Source of the DNA: Prochlorococcus sp. AG-355-O17
GTDB lineage: Bacteria; Cyanobacteriota; Cyanobacteriia; PCC-6307; Cyanobiaceae
Direction of reading: 5' to 3'
Assembly: GCA_003280655.1 (NCBI GenBank)
Contig: QCEK01000003.1
Span: 62,001-126,000, forward strand
DNA: 64,000 nt
Below the pieces are notes generated by a model that saw nothing but the letters and a program-made list of their open reading frames with translations, was not told where the DNA came from and did no database searches. Shown piece after piece: positions 9,542 through 18,472 of this stretch. Each line of letters opens with the position of its first letter. The first letter of the stretch is position 1. The translations under genes and the position numbers were made by a program.

Positions 9542-9928
9542 TTAATCTTGGATATATGGCAATCTTTTGTATAAACATTCTTCTGCTTTTTGTAGTTCCC
9601 GGCCTAAATATAGAGCATGATCGAATCTGGTTATTAAGTCATTTCTTTCTTCAGTGATCATTATTCCAAGTTGTTTCGCACTAATACCTTTAAAAATTTC
9701 ATTACTAACTCTTTTATTTTGAGAGTCGCATTTAATTGGTTCATTTGTTTCTGGGTCAAGCGCATATCCGTCATCATTAATATTATTTAGAAAGTGCTCT
9801 AAAATTATATTATTTTCTTCTAAATCTACTTTGATAATAAAATAACCGTTTGGATCTAAATCTATATATCGGTTGGATAGGTTATTATCAATTATTGTTT
9901 TTTCATCAAAACTTTTCTTAGAATCCAT
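9542..9928 (-). CDS. Conserved cyanobacterial protein, DUF4346-like
   Basis: 128-residue acidic soluble protein without signal or membrane segment. The pattern RYIDLDPNGYFIIKVD near residue 19, followed by IILEHF and a C-terminal helical part (AKQLGIMITEERNDLITRFDHALYLGRELQKAE), resembles the small cyanobacterial DUF4346 proteins. In other organisms that domain can follow a pterin-binding domain, but here it stands alone. The reaction is unknown. It is 61 bases downstream of a FemAB-like gene on the same strand and could share its transcript. The family name is from memory, so I hold it moderately. Confidence 0.7.
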   Translation of the reverse strand: MDSKKSFDEKTIIDNNLSNRYIDLDPNGYFIIKVDLEENNIILEHFLNNINDDGYALDPETNEPIKCDSQNKRVSNEIFKGISAKQLGIMITEERNDLITRFDHALYLGRELQKAEECLYKRLPYIQD

Positions 9929-9989
9929 TCTTAGAAGTTAATAAAAAACTATATTACTAATATAATCTTTGGTAAAGCTAAATAATTTT

Positions 9990-11144
9990 TTATTTAAAGG
10001 GTATAGATTTATTTTCAAAATCAATTTCCATCTCGGTTTGTTTATTCACTTCATTTAGCCAAGGATAAATTATATTTTCCATATTTTTGTCAAACCACTT
10101 ATGCATGCTAACGGTGCTTTTTGCATAAAACCCTCTCCGTCTTTTATGTTTACCACCCGCTCCAGGATCAAACAAATGGATTCTATTTTTTATTGCCCAT
10201 TCAATTGGCTGGTAATAGCATAATTCAAAATGTAAATTAGATATTTCTCTTTGACTACCCCAATATCTACCCCATAAGTTGTTTTGATTTTTAACACACA
10301 TCGACATAGCAAAAATTTCATTTGAATCATGTTTTGATGCACTAAAAAGTAAAAGATTTTTTTTATTGTCAATCAGTGTTTCGAAAAATGTAGATGTTAG
10401 ATATTTACTTCCCCAAACTCCCCATCTCGAACAATGCTGTTCATAAAAATTATGCATTTTTTTGAGGATTTCTTGGTTGATATCATCTTCATTAAAAATC
10501 TCTACTTTAATGTCTTGTTTAGTAATTGATTTCCTCTCTTTTTTTATATTTTTTCTCTGATTGGAGTTAAATCTAGATAGAAAATCGTCAAATGTTTTTT
10601 CTCCATTACTCCTCCATTCACTGCTGGAGTTTATCCATTCATAGTATCCCAAAGATTTAAGATGGTTGCCCCAGCTTTCATCAATATATAAAAAATTACA
10701 ACTTAGGATTTTGTTTGTAATCGCAAAGCTTTCGATTTGGTTTATAAGTAAATTTGTAATTTTTTTCTTGTCTTTATTTTTTTTATAAAGAAATTGATAT
10801 CCATTTACAGGACTATAAGGACTCATTCCAATTAATTTAGGGTAATAATTTAAATTTAGCTCTTGAGCTAATCTTGCGAATGATTGGTCAAAAATGAATT
10901 CTCCATAGCTATGATTTTTTAAAAAAAGTGGGGCAATTCCTAGTATTTCTTCATTTTTATAAGCAACAAAATATAGAGGCTGCCAACCAGTTTCTCTTGA
11001 AACACTCTTAGACATCTCAAGGTTTTTAATCCAAGTCCATTCATAAAATGGATTATTAATTTCATTTGCTAATTCATTCCATATCTCCTTGGAGATTTCT
11101 TTAATTGACAATTTGACTTCAACTTTATGTATTTTTTGGTTCAT
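9990..11144 (-). CDS. FemAB/GNAT-like protein (DUF482, putative peptidoglycan-related acyltransferase)
   Basis: 384 residues. The N-terminal motif NPFYEWTWIKNLE and the passage VAYKNEEILGIAPLFLK are followed by SNQRKNIKKERK near residue 195 and a C-terminal FDPGAGGKHKRRRGF near residue 333. This matches the family annotated as peptidogalycan biosynthesis protein (DUF482), which has an acetyl- or aminoacyltransferase (GNAT/FemAB) fold. The substrate is not established; the GNAT fold is from family knowledge, not seen directly. It lies in a minus-strand run with the RibD-like and PTPS genes, 17 bases after the RibD-like stop, so it may be the third gene of that operon. Confidence 0.82.
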   Translation of the reverse strand: MNQKIHKVEVKLSIKEISKEIWNELANEINNPFYEWTWIKNLEMSKSVSRETGWQPLYFVAYKNEEILGIAPLFLKNHSYGEFIFDQSFARLAQELNLNYYPKLIGMSPYSPVNGYQFLYKKNKDKKKITNLLINQIESFAITNKILSCNFLYIDESWGNHLKSLGYYEWINSSSEWRSNGEKTFDDFLSRFNSNQRKNIKKERKSITKQDIKVEIFNEDDINQEILKKMHNFYEQHCSRWGVWGSKYLTSTFFETLIDNKKNLLLFSASKHDSNEIFAMSMCVKNQNNLWGRYWGSQREISNLHFELCYYQPIEWAIKNRIHLFDPGAGGKHKRRRGFYAKSTVSMHKWFDKNMENIIYPWLNEVNKQTEMEIDFENKSIPFK

Positions 11145-11161
11145 TTATTATTGAAACTATT

Positions 11162-11812
11162 TCAAATCTTTTTGTAATGAATATGGATTTCATTATTCAT
11201 TAAATTTTTAATTGATTTTATCTCCCATAGCCTTTTGAGATTAAAAATCGCATTTGTTTGTTCTGGAGGGATCCATGTATATCTACCTCCAATAATTCGT
11301 GGAATTATTGTAATTTTTATATCTGTTATTAGATCCTCTTTTATGAATGAATTTATAAGTTTTGCACCTCCTAGCAGAGCTAAATCATCTATCCCTTGTT
11401 TTTTAAGTGAAATTAATGTTTTTTTCCATGAATCTTCGAAAAAGAGTTCTTTTTCGAATTCATTATTCGACGAATTATCAACTTTACTTGAGCTTATTAG
11501 CCATCTTCTAATTGGTTGACGAAAGTATTTCCAATTACTGTTAAATTTTTTGCTATTTGAAGCAACTATAGAAATTGGTTGGCTTTTTAATATATTTACT
11601 TCATCATTATCAGTGAGATTTTTAACTAGGTAAGTTGATTGATGAGCTATTAAAGTTCCTAAACCAAAAATGGTGGCGTCAACCATTGATAAGTTTTGAT
11701 TTAATATTTTTTTATCTTCATCGCTTCCAAGATGCGATTCTCCACCTCTAGGAAATGCAATTCTCCCATCAAGACTTGATGCTATAACAATTATTACTCT
11801 TGGGATATTCAA
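11162..11812 (-). CDS. Stand-alone RibD C-terminal (reductase) domain protein
   Basis: 216 residues matching the RibD C-terminal/dihydrofolate-reductase-like fold: IVIASSLDGRIAFPRG at the N-terminus, ATIFGLGTLIAHQSTYLV near residue 45, DLALLGGAKLINSFIKEDLIT near residue 143, then IPRIIGG. The zinc deaminase domain of bifunctional RibD is absent, so it may reduce a pterin or pyrimidine intermediate with NADPH rather than perform both riboflavin steps. Its start overlaps the stop of the upstream double PTPS gene by four bases (ATGA), which implies coupled translation and a possible shared pathway. Confidence 0.85.
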   Translation of the reverse strand: MNIPRVIIVIASSLDGRIAFPRGGESHLGSDEDKKILNQNLSMVDATIFGLGTLIAHQSTYLVKNLTDNDEVNILKSQPISIVASNSKKFNSNWKYFRQPIRRWLISSSKVDNSSNNEFEKELFFEDSWKKTLISLKKQGIDDLALLGGAKLINSFIKEDLITDIKITIIPRIIGGRYTWIPPEQTNAIFNLKRLWEIKSIKNLMNNEIHIHYKKI

Positions 11813-12735
11813 GTTTGAGTGACATAACTATTTTCCAATTTTAACTTCAACGAATTGGTTAACTTTTGATCAACATAAATTTCTGCAGCATTATTTGGAC
11901 TCTCCTGTAGTCTTATTTTGTGTAATTTTGCACCAAGATTATTTATTGGTTTTTTAAGAATATCAGAAATATATAAAGCTATATTTTCAGCAGTTGGAAC
12001 ACAATTATGGAAAAATTTGATGTCTTTATTAAGAAAAGTATGATCTAGTTGTTCAACAACTAAATCGTTAATTATCTCTTGGAGGGCAGATAAGTCGCAA
12101 ACCATTCCTGTTCTTTTATCGATGTCTCCTTTTACAGTTATATCGACAAGATAGTTATGACCATGTCCATTAACTCTGGCACATTTCCCATAGATTTTTT
12201 TATTTTCATCAAAGGATATCTCTTCTTTTGCAAGTCTATGAGCTGCTGCAAAATGAGTTTGTAATGTTAAAAATGCTTCCATGTTTTTTCCAAAATAATC
12301 TGCCCATAAATTTGGGTTTTCATAAAGTCTTAGACTTGTAAGAGGTAAATCATCCTTCAGACGACTCCAAATGACTTTTACTAATGCTTCAGTTGTGGGA
12401 AGTATACCTTCCTGATTATTAACATTAAATTCAGGCCAGACATCGTTTAAAAAACGAAAATCTAATTGTCCAGTAACCTTATCTTTAATAGAGTGTTTTA
12501 CATCAGAGAGATTAAGTACCATTCCATCAGAGTCTAGTTCTCCACCCATTGAAACAATAAGTTCATAATTATGACCATGCCCTGGTGCAATACTGCACTT
12601 TCCAAAAAGAGATAAATTTTCTTCTGGGCTTTTTTCAGGAAGCCAGTAACGGTGACTAGAACTAAAGCAGGCACGTCGAGTTATGACGCATTCACGTCCT
12701 TTTCCATGAGATGGTTTGGATTGTGTAGAAGTCAT
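11809..12735 (-). CDS. Tandem-domain 6-pyruvoyl/6-carboxy-tetrahydropterin synthase (QueD-like)
   Basis: 308 residues holding two PTPS domains in one chain; single-domain QueD is about 120 residues. Domain 1 (about 15-145) has zinc-ligand candidates H28, H53 and H55 (GHGHNY), C47 and E139. Domain 2 (about 153-290) has H166, H191, H193, C185, the pair D231-H232 and E278. In domain 1 the catalytic Asp-His pair reads D92-F93, so the general-base His appears lost. Family members convert dihydroneopterin triphosphate into 6-carboxy- or 6-pyruvoyl-tetrahydropterin. Whether the product feeds deazapurine or a cyanobacterial pterin is open. It overlaps the RibD-like gene by four bases. Confidence 0.9.
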   Translation of the reverse strand: MTSTQSKPSHGKGRECVITRRACFSSSHRYWLPEKSPEENLSLFGKCSIAPGHGHNYELIVSMGGELDSDGMVLNLSDVKHSIKDKVTGQLDFRFLNDVWPEFNVNNQEGILPTTEALVKVIWSRLKDDLPLTSLRLYENPNLWADYFGKNMEAFLTLQTHFAAAHRLAKEEISFDENKKIYGKCARVNGHGHNYLVDITVKGDIDKRTGMVCDLSALQEIINDLVVEQLDHTFLNKDIKFFHNCVPTAENIALYISDILKKPINNLGAKLHKIRLQESPNNAAEIYVDQKLTNSLKLKLENSYVTQT

Positions 12736-12785
12736 ACCTGTCTGCGATAATACTATCTTAAGGTTTTATATACGCTTTTGTCTTT

Positions 12786-13343
12786 ATGGAACAATCCATT
12801 ATCAAAAAAACAGTTCATGCTATTAAGGGCAGAAGCATATTTTTAATAGGAATGATGGGTTCTGGTAAGTCACAAACTGGTTTGAAGCTTGCTGAATTAT
12901 TGAAGTATAAATACATTGATTTAGATTCATTAATAGAGAAATTGGCAAAAAAATCTATCAATCAAATTTTTAAGGATGAAGGAGAAGATAATTTCCGCGA
13001 ATTAGAAGCAAACTGCCTTAAAGAAACTATCAAAATTCCTTCATTAGTAATCTCAACTGGGGGAGGAATAGTTACCAAAGCGGAAAACTGGGGAATCTTA
13101 AGACAGGGAATAATTGCTTGGATAGATCTCGACAAAGATATAGCAATTGAAAGATTGAAAAATGAAATTGCAAATAGGCCACTTCTGCAGAAAAAGAATC
13201 TAAATGATCTATATATGAGCATTTTTCAATCTAGAGAAAATTTGTACTCTCAAGCAGATTTAAGAATTCAAGTAAAAAAAGAAAATATTGAAGAAGTGGC
13301 TATGAAAATAATTAATGCAATTCATAAAGAAATAATCAGTTAA
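12786..13343 (+). CDS. aroK: Shikimate kinase
   Basis: 185 residues. The P-loop GMMGSGKSQ lies at residues 22-30, followed by YIDLDSLIE (shikimate-binding Asp region), FRELE near residue 70, the glycine-rich STGGGIV near residue 90, and NRPLL near residue 137. It phosphorylates shikimate with ATP in the chorismate pathway to aromatic amino acids, folate and quinones. It is divergent from the PTPS gene (50 bases between). Its 3' end overlaps the convergent Crr7-like gene by four bases. Confidence 0.95.
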   Translation: MEQSIIKKTVHAIKGRSIFLIGMMGSGKSQTGLKLAELLKYKYIDLDSLIEKLAKKSINQIFKDEGEDNFRELEANCLKETIKIPSLVISTGGGIVTKAENWGILRQGIIAWIDLDKDIAIERLKNEIANRPLLQKKNLNDLYMSIFQSRENLYSQADLRIQVKKENIEEVAMKIINAIHKEIIS

Positions 13344-13591
13344 TCTGGTTCAATTCTTACTGCAAACCATTTTATAACGTATCCTAATTTTATTTCTAAC
13401 TCATAAGTGCTTTCCAATAATTCTTCAAAAAAATCCTGATCAGGATCTTCTATACTTTGATATATTGTTTCTGTCTTACTAAGCCAATTCTTCAACCATA
13501 AAATTGCTTCTTGTTTTGATACAATTCTTTCCTTTGAATCTGGCTCTAATAATACATAATGATCTGATGCTCTTATTAGTGGATTTGACAT
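13340..13591 (-). CDS. Crr7-like protein (chlororespiratory reduction 7, NDH-1 assembly)
   Basis: 83-residue acidic protein. The layout of an N-terminal DHYVLLEPDSKERIVSKQEAILWLK, an acidic middle and the end LGYVIKWFAVRIEPD resembles the cyanobacterial/plant Crr7 family, whose members end in a similar YLQWYAVRLE-type motif. In plants Crr7 is needed for assembly or stability of the chloroplast NDH complex. Eight NDH-1 subunit genes elsewhere in this window fit that role, although none is adjacent. The gene is convergent with aroK, and its start at 13591 lies one base from the start of the divergent secreted protein gene at 13593. Confidence 0.65.
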   Translation of the reverse strand: MSNPLIRASDHYVLLEPDSKERIVSKQEAILWLKNWLSKTETIYQSIEDPDQDFFEELLESTYELEIKLGYVIKWFAVRIEPD

Positions 13592-13592
13592 A

Positions 13593-14300
13593 ATGAAAAT
13601 TCTTCTTGGATTAATTCTTTGCTTGATTGTTCAAGGAATTTTTTTAGAAAATTCTTTTGCTCTAGTAGATTCTAACGTACGAGAGTTTTTGGAAAATCGT
13701 GTAAATCAATGGCCAGAATTATATTTGCCAAATTTTAAATTATCGGATACTTCTAAGGATTTAATTTATCCTAAATGGTTCGAGGGGAATTGGCTGGTTA
13801 CTTCTCAAGATATAGTTAATGATTCAGAAGAGCCAGTTATTTATAAAGTAAATTTCTTTAAGAATGATTCAGATTTAATTGTTGGTAATCGTGCAAAAAA
13901 TTCTGAATCTATTGGAAAAGCAATATTTGGTAAAACCTTAATCAAGGTTGTAAATGATCCTAAATCTATTAATAATCAAATTACTTATTTAAAAGATGAT
14001 TTCTATATTGATTCAAGAATTACAGGGAGAAATCAGATTCAAGATAATGATATTTTTTTCGCAGATGAGCTAGTTATACAAACAGCACATAAGCCAGGTG
14101 CTTCAAGGATTAATCAGGTAGAGACCATTAGTAAATTTCAAAAATGTTCCGAAGAAATATTGGAAGTTGATAATTCAATCAAACCATCAATTTGTGGAGT
14201 GCAATATGTTGCTTCTTATGGTTCAAAAGTTGGTGATCCTTCTATTCATGCTATAAAAACAAATAAATATAAATTGAAGTTTGAATTTATTGAGAGTTAG
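13593..14300 (+). CDS. Secreted conserved protein, DUF6816-like
   Basis: 235 residues with a clear N-terminal signal sequence (ILLGLILCLIVQGIFLE, ending SFA near residue 23). The mature part begins with an ELYLPNFKL segment and has DLIYPKWFEGNWLVTSQD near residue 56, a hallmark I associate with a cyanobacterial/plastid family (DUF6816, once labelled possible POLO-box region). Later strands suggest a beta-rich, lipocalin-like fold (inference). Two cysteines, in KCSEE and ICGVQY, could pair in an oxidising compartment. Function unknown. The 3' end overlaps the convergent GST gene by 14 bases. Confidence 0.75.
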   Translation: MKILLGLILCLIVQGIFLENSFALVDSNVREFLENRVNQWPELYLPNFKLSDTSKDLIYPKWFEGNWLVTSQDIVNDSEEPVIYKVNFFKNDSDLIVGNRAKNSESIGKAIFGKTLIKVVNDPKSINNQITYLKDDFYIDSRITGRNQIQDNDIFFADELVIQTAHKPGASRINQVETISKFQKCSEEILEVDNSIKPSICGVQYVASYGSKVGDPSIHAIKTNKYKLKFEFIES

Positions 14301-15012
14301 CACTAAAAAGATATTCTTCTAAGTTGTTCCTCCACATAAAAAGATTTTCTAAATAAGGGTTGTTTATGTATTCTTGGCTCCCCTCTCCTGATAAAAATGG
14401 TCCTGCAGACTTTGGAAATTTAATAAGGGATAATTGAGCAGCAATTGAAATATCTGCAATTGATAAACTATCTCCAACTAAATATTTTTTTTTGATCAAG
14501 GATTTTGATAAAGCTTCCAGTAATTTTTGGAGTTCTAAATTATCTTTAGAAGACAAAACTACATTAGAAATTTTACTAAGATTTTCAAAAGGTAATTTAT
14601 CAACGATACTTTTAACTGAAGAAGGCATTTCATCTGGAAGTAATGCAGTTCTTAGCTGTGGATTTTCTATTGCAGATTTAATTAAAGCTTTTCTACAAGT
14701 TGTAGCCATTGTAGTATCTGCCCAGTCTTCAATTAGTTTGCATTGTGCAAATAATATTGGATCCTCCGGAAAAAGTGGATTGTTTTCATTTTTTTTATCT
14801 ATATATTCGCAAATAGTTGAAGAATCATTAATAACTTGATCATTACTATCGACTATTACAGGTACTTGTTTTTGACCTGATAATTTAAAGATTTCAAATT
14901 GGCCAATTCCAGGTGTTACTTCTTCAACTCGATATTGTAGTTTTTTTGCATGAAGAGCCATTCTTGTTTTTAAACAAAAAGCACTATGCCTAAATTGATA
15001 TAATGTAATCAT
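14287..15012 (-). CDS. Glutathione S-transferase family protein
   Basis: 241 residues. The N-terminal thioredoxin-fold half (about 1-80) has YQFRHSAFCLKTRMAL, a conserved cis-Pro site QKQVPVIVDSN near residue 48, and DSSTICEYID near residue 63 (the glutathione-contacting Glu/Asp-Ser motif). The helical C-terminal half ends with LVGDSLSIADISIAAQL, the N-capping box of GSTs. A cysteine (C13) near the usual catalytic position suggests an omega- or beta-like chemistry, but this is inference. The substrate is unknown; detoxification or glutathionyl reduction are possibilities. Confidence 0.88.
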   Translation of the reverse strand: MITLYQFRHSAFCLKTRMALHAKKLQYRVEEVTPGIGQFEIFKLSGQKQVPVIVDSNDQVINDSSTICEYIDKKNENNPLFPEDPILFAQCKLIEDWADTTMATTCRKALIKSAIENPQLRTALLPDEMPSSVKSIVDKLPFENLSKISNVVLSSKDNLELQKLLEALSKSLIKKKYLVGDSLSIADISIAAQLSLIKFPKSAGPFLSGEGSQEYINNPYLENLFMWRNNLEEYLFSANSQ

Positions 15013-15066
15013 GCTGTTTAATGTTTGTTAAAACTTAGCTAAAAAAGTAATCTATTTGTGGAGCTG

Positions 15067-15276
15067 ATGGGCGAATTTTTCTCTAATGTTGCGAGATATC
15101 CAAAGTATTTGATATCTATCATTGTTGGGGGACTTGTTGCTTTGCTTGAACCTTTATTCAAGAATAGATCAAATCCAATCACAATAGTAGGTTTGATATC
15201 TTCTGTCTTAAGTGCTTTCATAACTGTTTATTTTGTCTTGCAAGCGATGACAAACCCAATAAATTTACAACCATAA
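15067..15276 (+). CDS. DUF751 family small membrane protein
   Basis: About 69 residues with two hydrophobic helices: YLISIIVGGLVALLEPLF and ITIVGLISSVLSAFITVYFVLQAM. The pattern MGEFFSNVARYPKYLISIIVG is characteristic of the cyanobacterial/plastid DUF751 (ycf33-related) family, whose role is unknown. An in-frame GTG lies at 15058, but the ATG at 15067 fits the family N-terminus better. The stop overlaps the rbfA start as TAATG, so the two are likely cotranslated. Confidence 0.82.
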   Translation: MGEFFSNVARYPKYLISIIVGGLVALLEPLFKNRSNPITIVGLISSVLSAFITVYFVLQAMTNPINLQP

Positions 15277-15668
15277 TGCCAAATAATTACCGTCTTGCAA
15301 AAGTTTCCTCTCTTTTGAAGAAAGAAATAACCCTTATTTTGCAGAATGATTTAGAAAATGATCTTATTAGAGATCATTTCGTCAATATTTCTAAGATTGA
15401 TTTATCAGGTGATTTGCAACACTGTAAAATTTATATAACTTCAACTGCTCAAGAGAAAGTGAGGAAAGAAATTGTATCAAACTTGAATACAGCTAAAAGC
15501 TCTATAAGGCATAGTTTAGGAAAAAGAATTGAGATGAGAAGAGTTCCAGAGATAATTTTTAAAGACGATGTTGTTCTTGATAAGGGATTATCAGTCTTGA
15601 AACTTCTAGATGAATTAAAAAATAAAAATCAAAATCATAATGTTGAGGACAAGGATGCCAAAAGTTGA
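15276..15668 (+). CDS. rbfA: Ribosome-binding factor A
   Basis: 130 residues. RVxKVxSxLKKEI-like N-terminus (YRLAKVSSLLKKEITLIL), the KH-type segment CKIYITS, and the conserved RMRRVPEI-like motif (RIEMRRVPEIIFKDD near residue 88). RbfA binds the 30S subunit during 16S 5'-end maturation and cold adaptation. It overlaps DUF751 by one base upstream and the hemD start by 14 bases downstream, forming a tight three-gene unit. Confidence 0.94.
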   Translation: MPNNYRLAKVSSLLKKEITLILQNDLENDLIRDHFVNISKIDLSGDLQHCKIYITSTAQEKVRKEIVSNLNTAKSSIRHSLGKRIEMRRVPEIIFKDDVVLDKGLSVLKLLDELKNKNQNHNVEDKDAKS

Positions 15669-16452
15669 TCTACCCCTTGATCAAAGAAATATAATTATTA
15701 CTCGATCAAAAGAAGGGATATTGGATATAAAAAAGATATTCATAAGAAAGGGCGCTAATGTATTTGATTTACCTGCAATAAGCATTGCTGATCCTGATGA
15801 TTTGAATCCTCTTGATGAAGCATTAAATCATATAAATGATTTTCATTGGATTATTTTTTCCAGTAGTAATGGGATCAAATTTGTGGATAAAAGACTTAGA
15901 TACTTTAATAGTTCATTAAAAGAATGTTCTAAAAAAACAAAAATCGCCGTAGTCGGAGAAAAAACCTCAAGAACTCTTGACGATTTTGGGATTAAGGCTG
16001 ATTTCATACCTCCAGAATTTGTTGCTGAAAGTTTAATTGATAATTTCCCAGTATCTGGTTATGGACTTCGAGTTTTTGTACCAAGAGTTCAAACAGGTGG
16101 AAGGGATTTAATTGCAGATCAATTTAGAAAGGCTGGTGCTCGTGTATTTGAGGTTGCTGCATATGAAACCAGATGTCCTGAATCAATTCCGGAAGAAACA
16201 ATTGATATTATTTCTAATCGAAAAGTCGATGCAATTCTTTTCTCAAGCGGTAAAACCGTAGTAAATGCTGCTTTTTTACTAGAAAAAAAACTTGGTAAAG
16301 AATGGTTAGAATATTTTGATCAAATTAAGTTATTGACTATTGGACCTCAGACAACAAAAATATGTAATAAGATTTTTGGAAGAATTGATTGTCAGGCAAA
16401 AAAATATACTTTTGAAGGACTACTAGATGTAGCAATTAATATTTTTAATTAG
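15655..16452 (+). CDS. hemD: Uroporphyrinogen-III synthase
   Basis: Converts hydroxymethylbilane to uroporphyrinogen III, the branch point to haem and chlorophyll. The bilobed HemD pattern is visible: IIITRSKEG at the start, then IIFSSSNGIKF near residue 64, IAVVGEKTSRTLDDFGI near residue 93, FVPRVQTGGRDL near residue 135, ILFSSGKTVVNAAFLL near residue 193, and LLTIGPQTTK near residue 223. I chose ATG 15655, which has GAGG and AAGG just upstream, over the in-frame ATG at 15640, which lacks such a site. It overlaps rbfA by 14 bases, and its 3' end overlaps the convergent SRPBCC gene by eight. Confidence 0.93.
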   Translation: MPKVDLPLDQRNIIITRSKEGILDIKKIFIRKGANVFDLPAISIADPDDLNPLDEALNHINDFHWIIFSSSNGIKFVDKRLRYFNSSLKECSKKTKIAVVGEKTSRTLDDFGIKADFIPPEFVAESLIDNFPVSGYGLRVFVPRVQTGGRDLIADQFRKAGARVFEVAAYETRCPESIPEETIDIISNRKVDAILFSSGKTVVNAAFLLEKKLGKEWLEYFDQIKLLTIGPQTTKICNKIFGRIDCQAKKYTFEGLLDVAINIFN

Positions 16453-16915
16453 AAAAATTTTTTGTATAGTTCTTTTCAACTAAATCTTTGAACCTATCAA
16501 TATTGGATTGTAATTCGTTTGTAACCATTTTTCCTAAAATATTTTCTTCCATAAACCGAGCAATCATTTTTGGTAGTTCATAAGTTATTGCTAAATTTAC
16601 CGTTGTGATTTGATCATTTTTACTTTCGAAAACTACTGATCCTTCAGTTGGTAAACCTCCTATTGATTTCCATTTAAGTTTGCTTTTTTCAACCCTTTCT
16701 GTAATTTGAGCTTTCCATTTAAACCTAAAGCCATTAGCAGCTAAAGTCCATTCTGTTAAATCTGGTAACGTATTAGTTTCTTTGTCAACTGTTTTTACAG
16801 ATTCAATCCAGCTCATCCAAAGTGACATTGAGTCTAAATCGCTCCATGTGTCCCATACATTTTCAAGAGGCGCATTAACTACTGTTATTACGTCATGTTT
16901 TAGCCAAGTACCCAT
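16445..16915 (-). CDS. SRPBCC (START/polyketide-cyclase-like) family protein
   Basis: 156 residues with the helix-grip pattern of the SRPBCC superfamily: an N-terminal VVNAPLENVWDTWSDLDSMSLWM segment, central beta strands and a long C-terminal helix (MVTNELQSNIDRFKDLVE). Such proteins bind hydrophobic ligands; no ligand is evident here. The gene lies three bases downstream of crtQ on the same strand, an association that hints at a role in handling carotenoid or another lipid. That is inference from position only. Confidence 0.82.
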   Translation of the reverse strand: MGTWLKHDVITVVNAPLENVWDTWSDLDSMSLWMSWIESVKTVDKETNTLPDLTEWTLAANGFRFKWKAQITERVEKSKLKWKSIGGLPTEGSVVFESKNDQITTVNLAITYELPKMIARFMEENILGKMVTNELQSNIDRFKDLVEKNYTKNFSN

Positions 16916-16918
16916 TAT

Positions 16919-18373
16919 TTAACTTACTGCAAGATTTTTTGCTAATTCGGCTTTTTTCTCTAAAATTGCCGCGGCAGCTAAATGACCACTCATTGTAGCT
17001 CCCTCCATAGAGTCTATATAATCTTGTTTTGTATAACTACCAGCCATGAAGAAATTAGATATAGATGTTTTTTGATCGGGTCTGAAAGGTTCCATACCGG
17101 GAGCTTCTCTATAGAGTGATTGTGGAATTTGTACCACGTTACTCCAAAGCAATTTAAGGTTTTTTGAGGATGGGAATAGACGGCGAACCTCTTTATCAAT
17201 TTCTTTTGTAATTCTTTCTGTGGATCTTCCCATCCATCTATCGCCAGGAGTTAAAACACATTGGAGAAGCGATCCCATATCTTTTTTTCTATAGTCTGCT
17301 GGACTTGCTAGTGCTAAATCAGCAAAACAACTGAAAGAGGCATCAGCAGAATAAAGAAGGTTATCTAGTCCAATTGGTTCGTTTCCAGTATTATCTTTTT
17401 GTAATTCAGTAACCCAACCATCATATCTTAATTGGATTGTGGCAACAGCTACAGCTCTAAGTTTTTTTAAACCTTCAAATTCTTTAAATTGATACCATTC
17501 TTTTGGAATTATTTTTTTTATTCCAGGAACATCACAGGCAGCTAGAAATTTATCTGCAAACACTGCCTTTATTCCTTCAGGAGAAGATATTTTTAATTGA
17601 TTTACTGAGTAAGAGGAAGATTCCTTTTCATAAATGATTTCTTCTACCTTATGGTTAAGATGTATTTTTGCTCCTTTGTTTGTGATGTAATCGACGATAG
17701 GTTGCGTTAACCACTTATGTGGGGAACCTTTTAAAAGATTAAGTTTTGAGGCTTCTGTTTTTGAAGCAAACATCATGAATATAGTTAGCATGCATCTTGC
17801 TGAAATATCTTTGCAATTAATAAAACCTAATGCATATGCGATAGGATCCCACATTCTTTCTAAACTTTTTTCACTTCCACCATGGTTTAAAAACCATTCT
17901 TTGAAACTAATTCTATCTAGATCTCTAATTATTTTCATTGCCCCTTCATAGTCTATCAATCCTCTAACGATTGGACTTGTTCCTAAAGCTAAGGCATTTC
18001 TGAACTTATCTACCCAAGTAAGTTGTTCGGTGGTAAAAAAAGCTTTAAGTCCGTTAAATGGAGCACCTAAAGGGAATCTGAAGTCTAACGATTTCAAATT
18101 ACCACCATTATTGATAAATAGATGAGTATGATCTTTCGGGAGTAAATTGTCTATAGCTCCTACTTTTTTCATTAATTTAAAAAGATTTGCATAATTGTAA
18201 AAAAATACATGTAAACCCATTTCTATGTGGTTGCCATCCTTATCTTCCCAACTTCCTACTTTACCTCCCCAAAATGACCTGCTCTCGTAAATTTCTACTT
18301 CGTGACCTTCATCAACTAAATTGACTGCTGCTGTGAGACCAGCTAATCCAGAACCAACTATTGCAATTTTCAC
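16919..18373 (-). CDS. crtQ: Zeta-carotene desaturase (plant-type, CrtQ/ZDS)
   Basis: 484 residues. The N-terminal FAD motif [28 protein letters not shown] is at residues 3-30, followed by [23 protein letters not shown] near residue 54 and the C-terminal flavin-binding motif [19 protein letters not shown] near residue 440. It desaturates zeta-carotene toward lycopene with plastoquinone as acceptor. It is distinguishable from the Pds paralogue at 41.2-42.6 kb by divergence throughout, for example [15 protein letters not shown] against [15 protein letters not shown]. It forms a probable unit with the SRPBCC gene. Confidence 0.95.
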   Translation of the reverse strand: MKIAIVGSGLAGLTAAVNLVDEGHEVEIYESRSFWGGKVGSWEDKDGNHIEMGLHVFFYNYANLFKLMKKVGAIDNLLPKDHTHLFINNGGNLKSLDFRFPLGAPFNGLKAFFTTEQLTWVDKFRNALALGTSPIVRGLIDYEGAMKIIRDLDRISFKEWFLNHGGSEKSLERMWDPIAYALGFINCKDISARCMLTIFMMFASKTEASKLNLLKGSPHKWLTQPIVDYITNKGAKIHLNHKVEEIIYEKESSSYSVNQLKISSPEGIKAVFADKFLAACDVPGIKKIIPKEWYQFKEFEGLKKLRAVAVATIQLRYDGWVTELQKDNTGNEPIGLDNLLYSADASFSCFADLALASPADYRKKDMGSLLQCVLTPGDRWMGRSTERITKEIDKEVRRLFPSSKNLKLLWSNVVQIPQSLYREAPGMEPFRPDQKTSISNFFMAGSYTKQDYIDSMEGATMSGHLAAAAILEKKAELAKNLAVS

Positions 18374-18472
18374 TTTTTCTTAGAATTATAACAAATCAAG
18401 TTTGGATAACGTTTGTACTATGCATCCTATCGATTAAGTTTTTATATTATAAATAGTAGAAATCCCTTGTTT

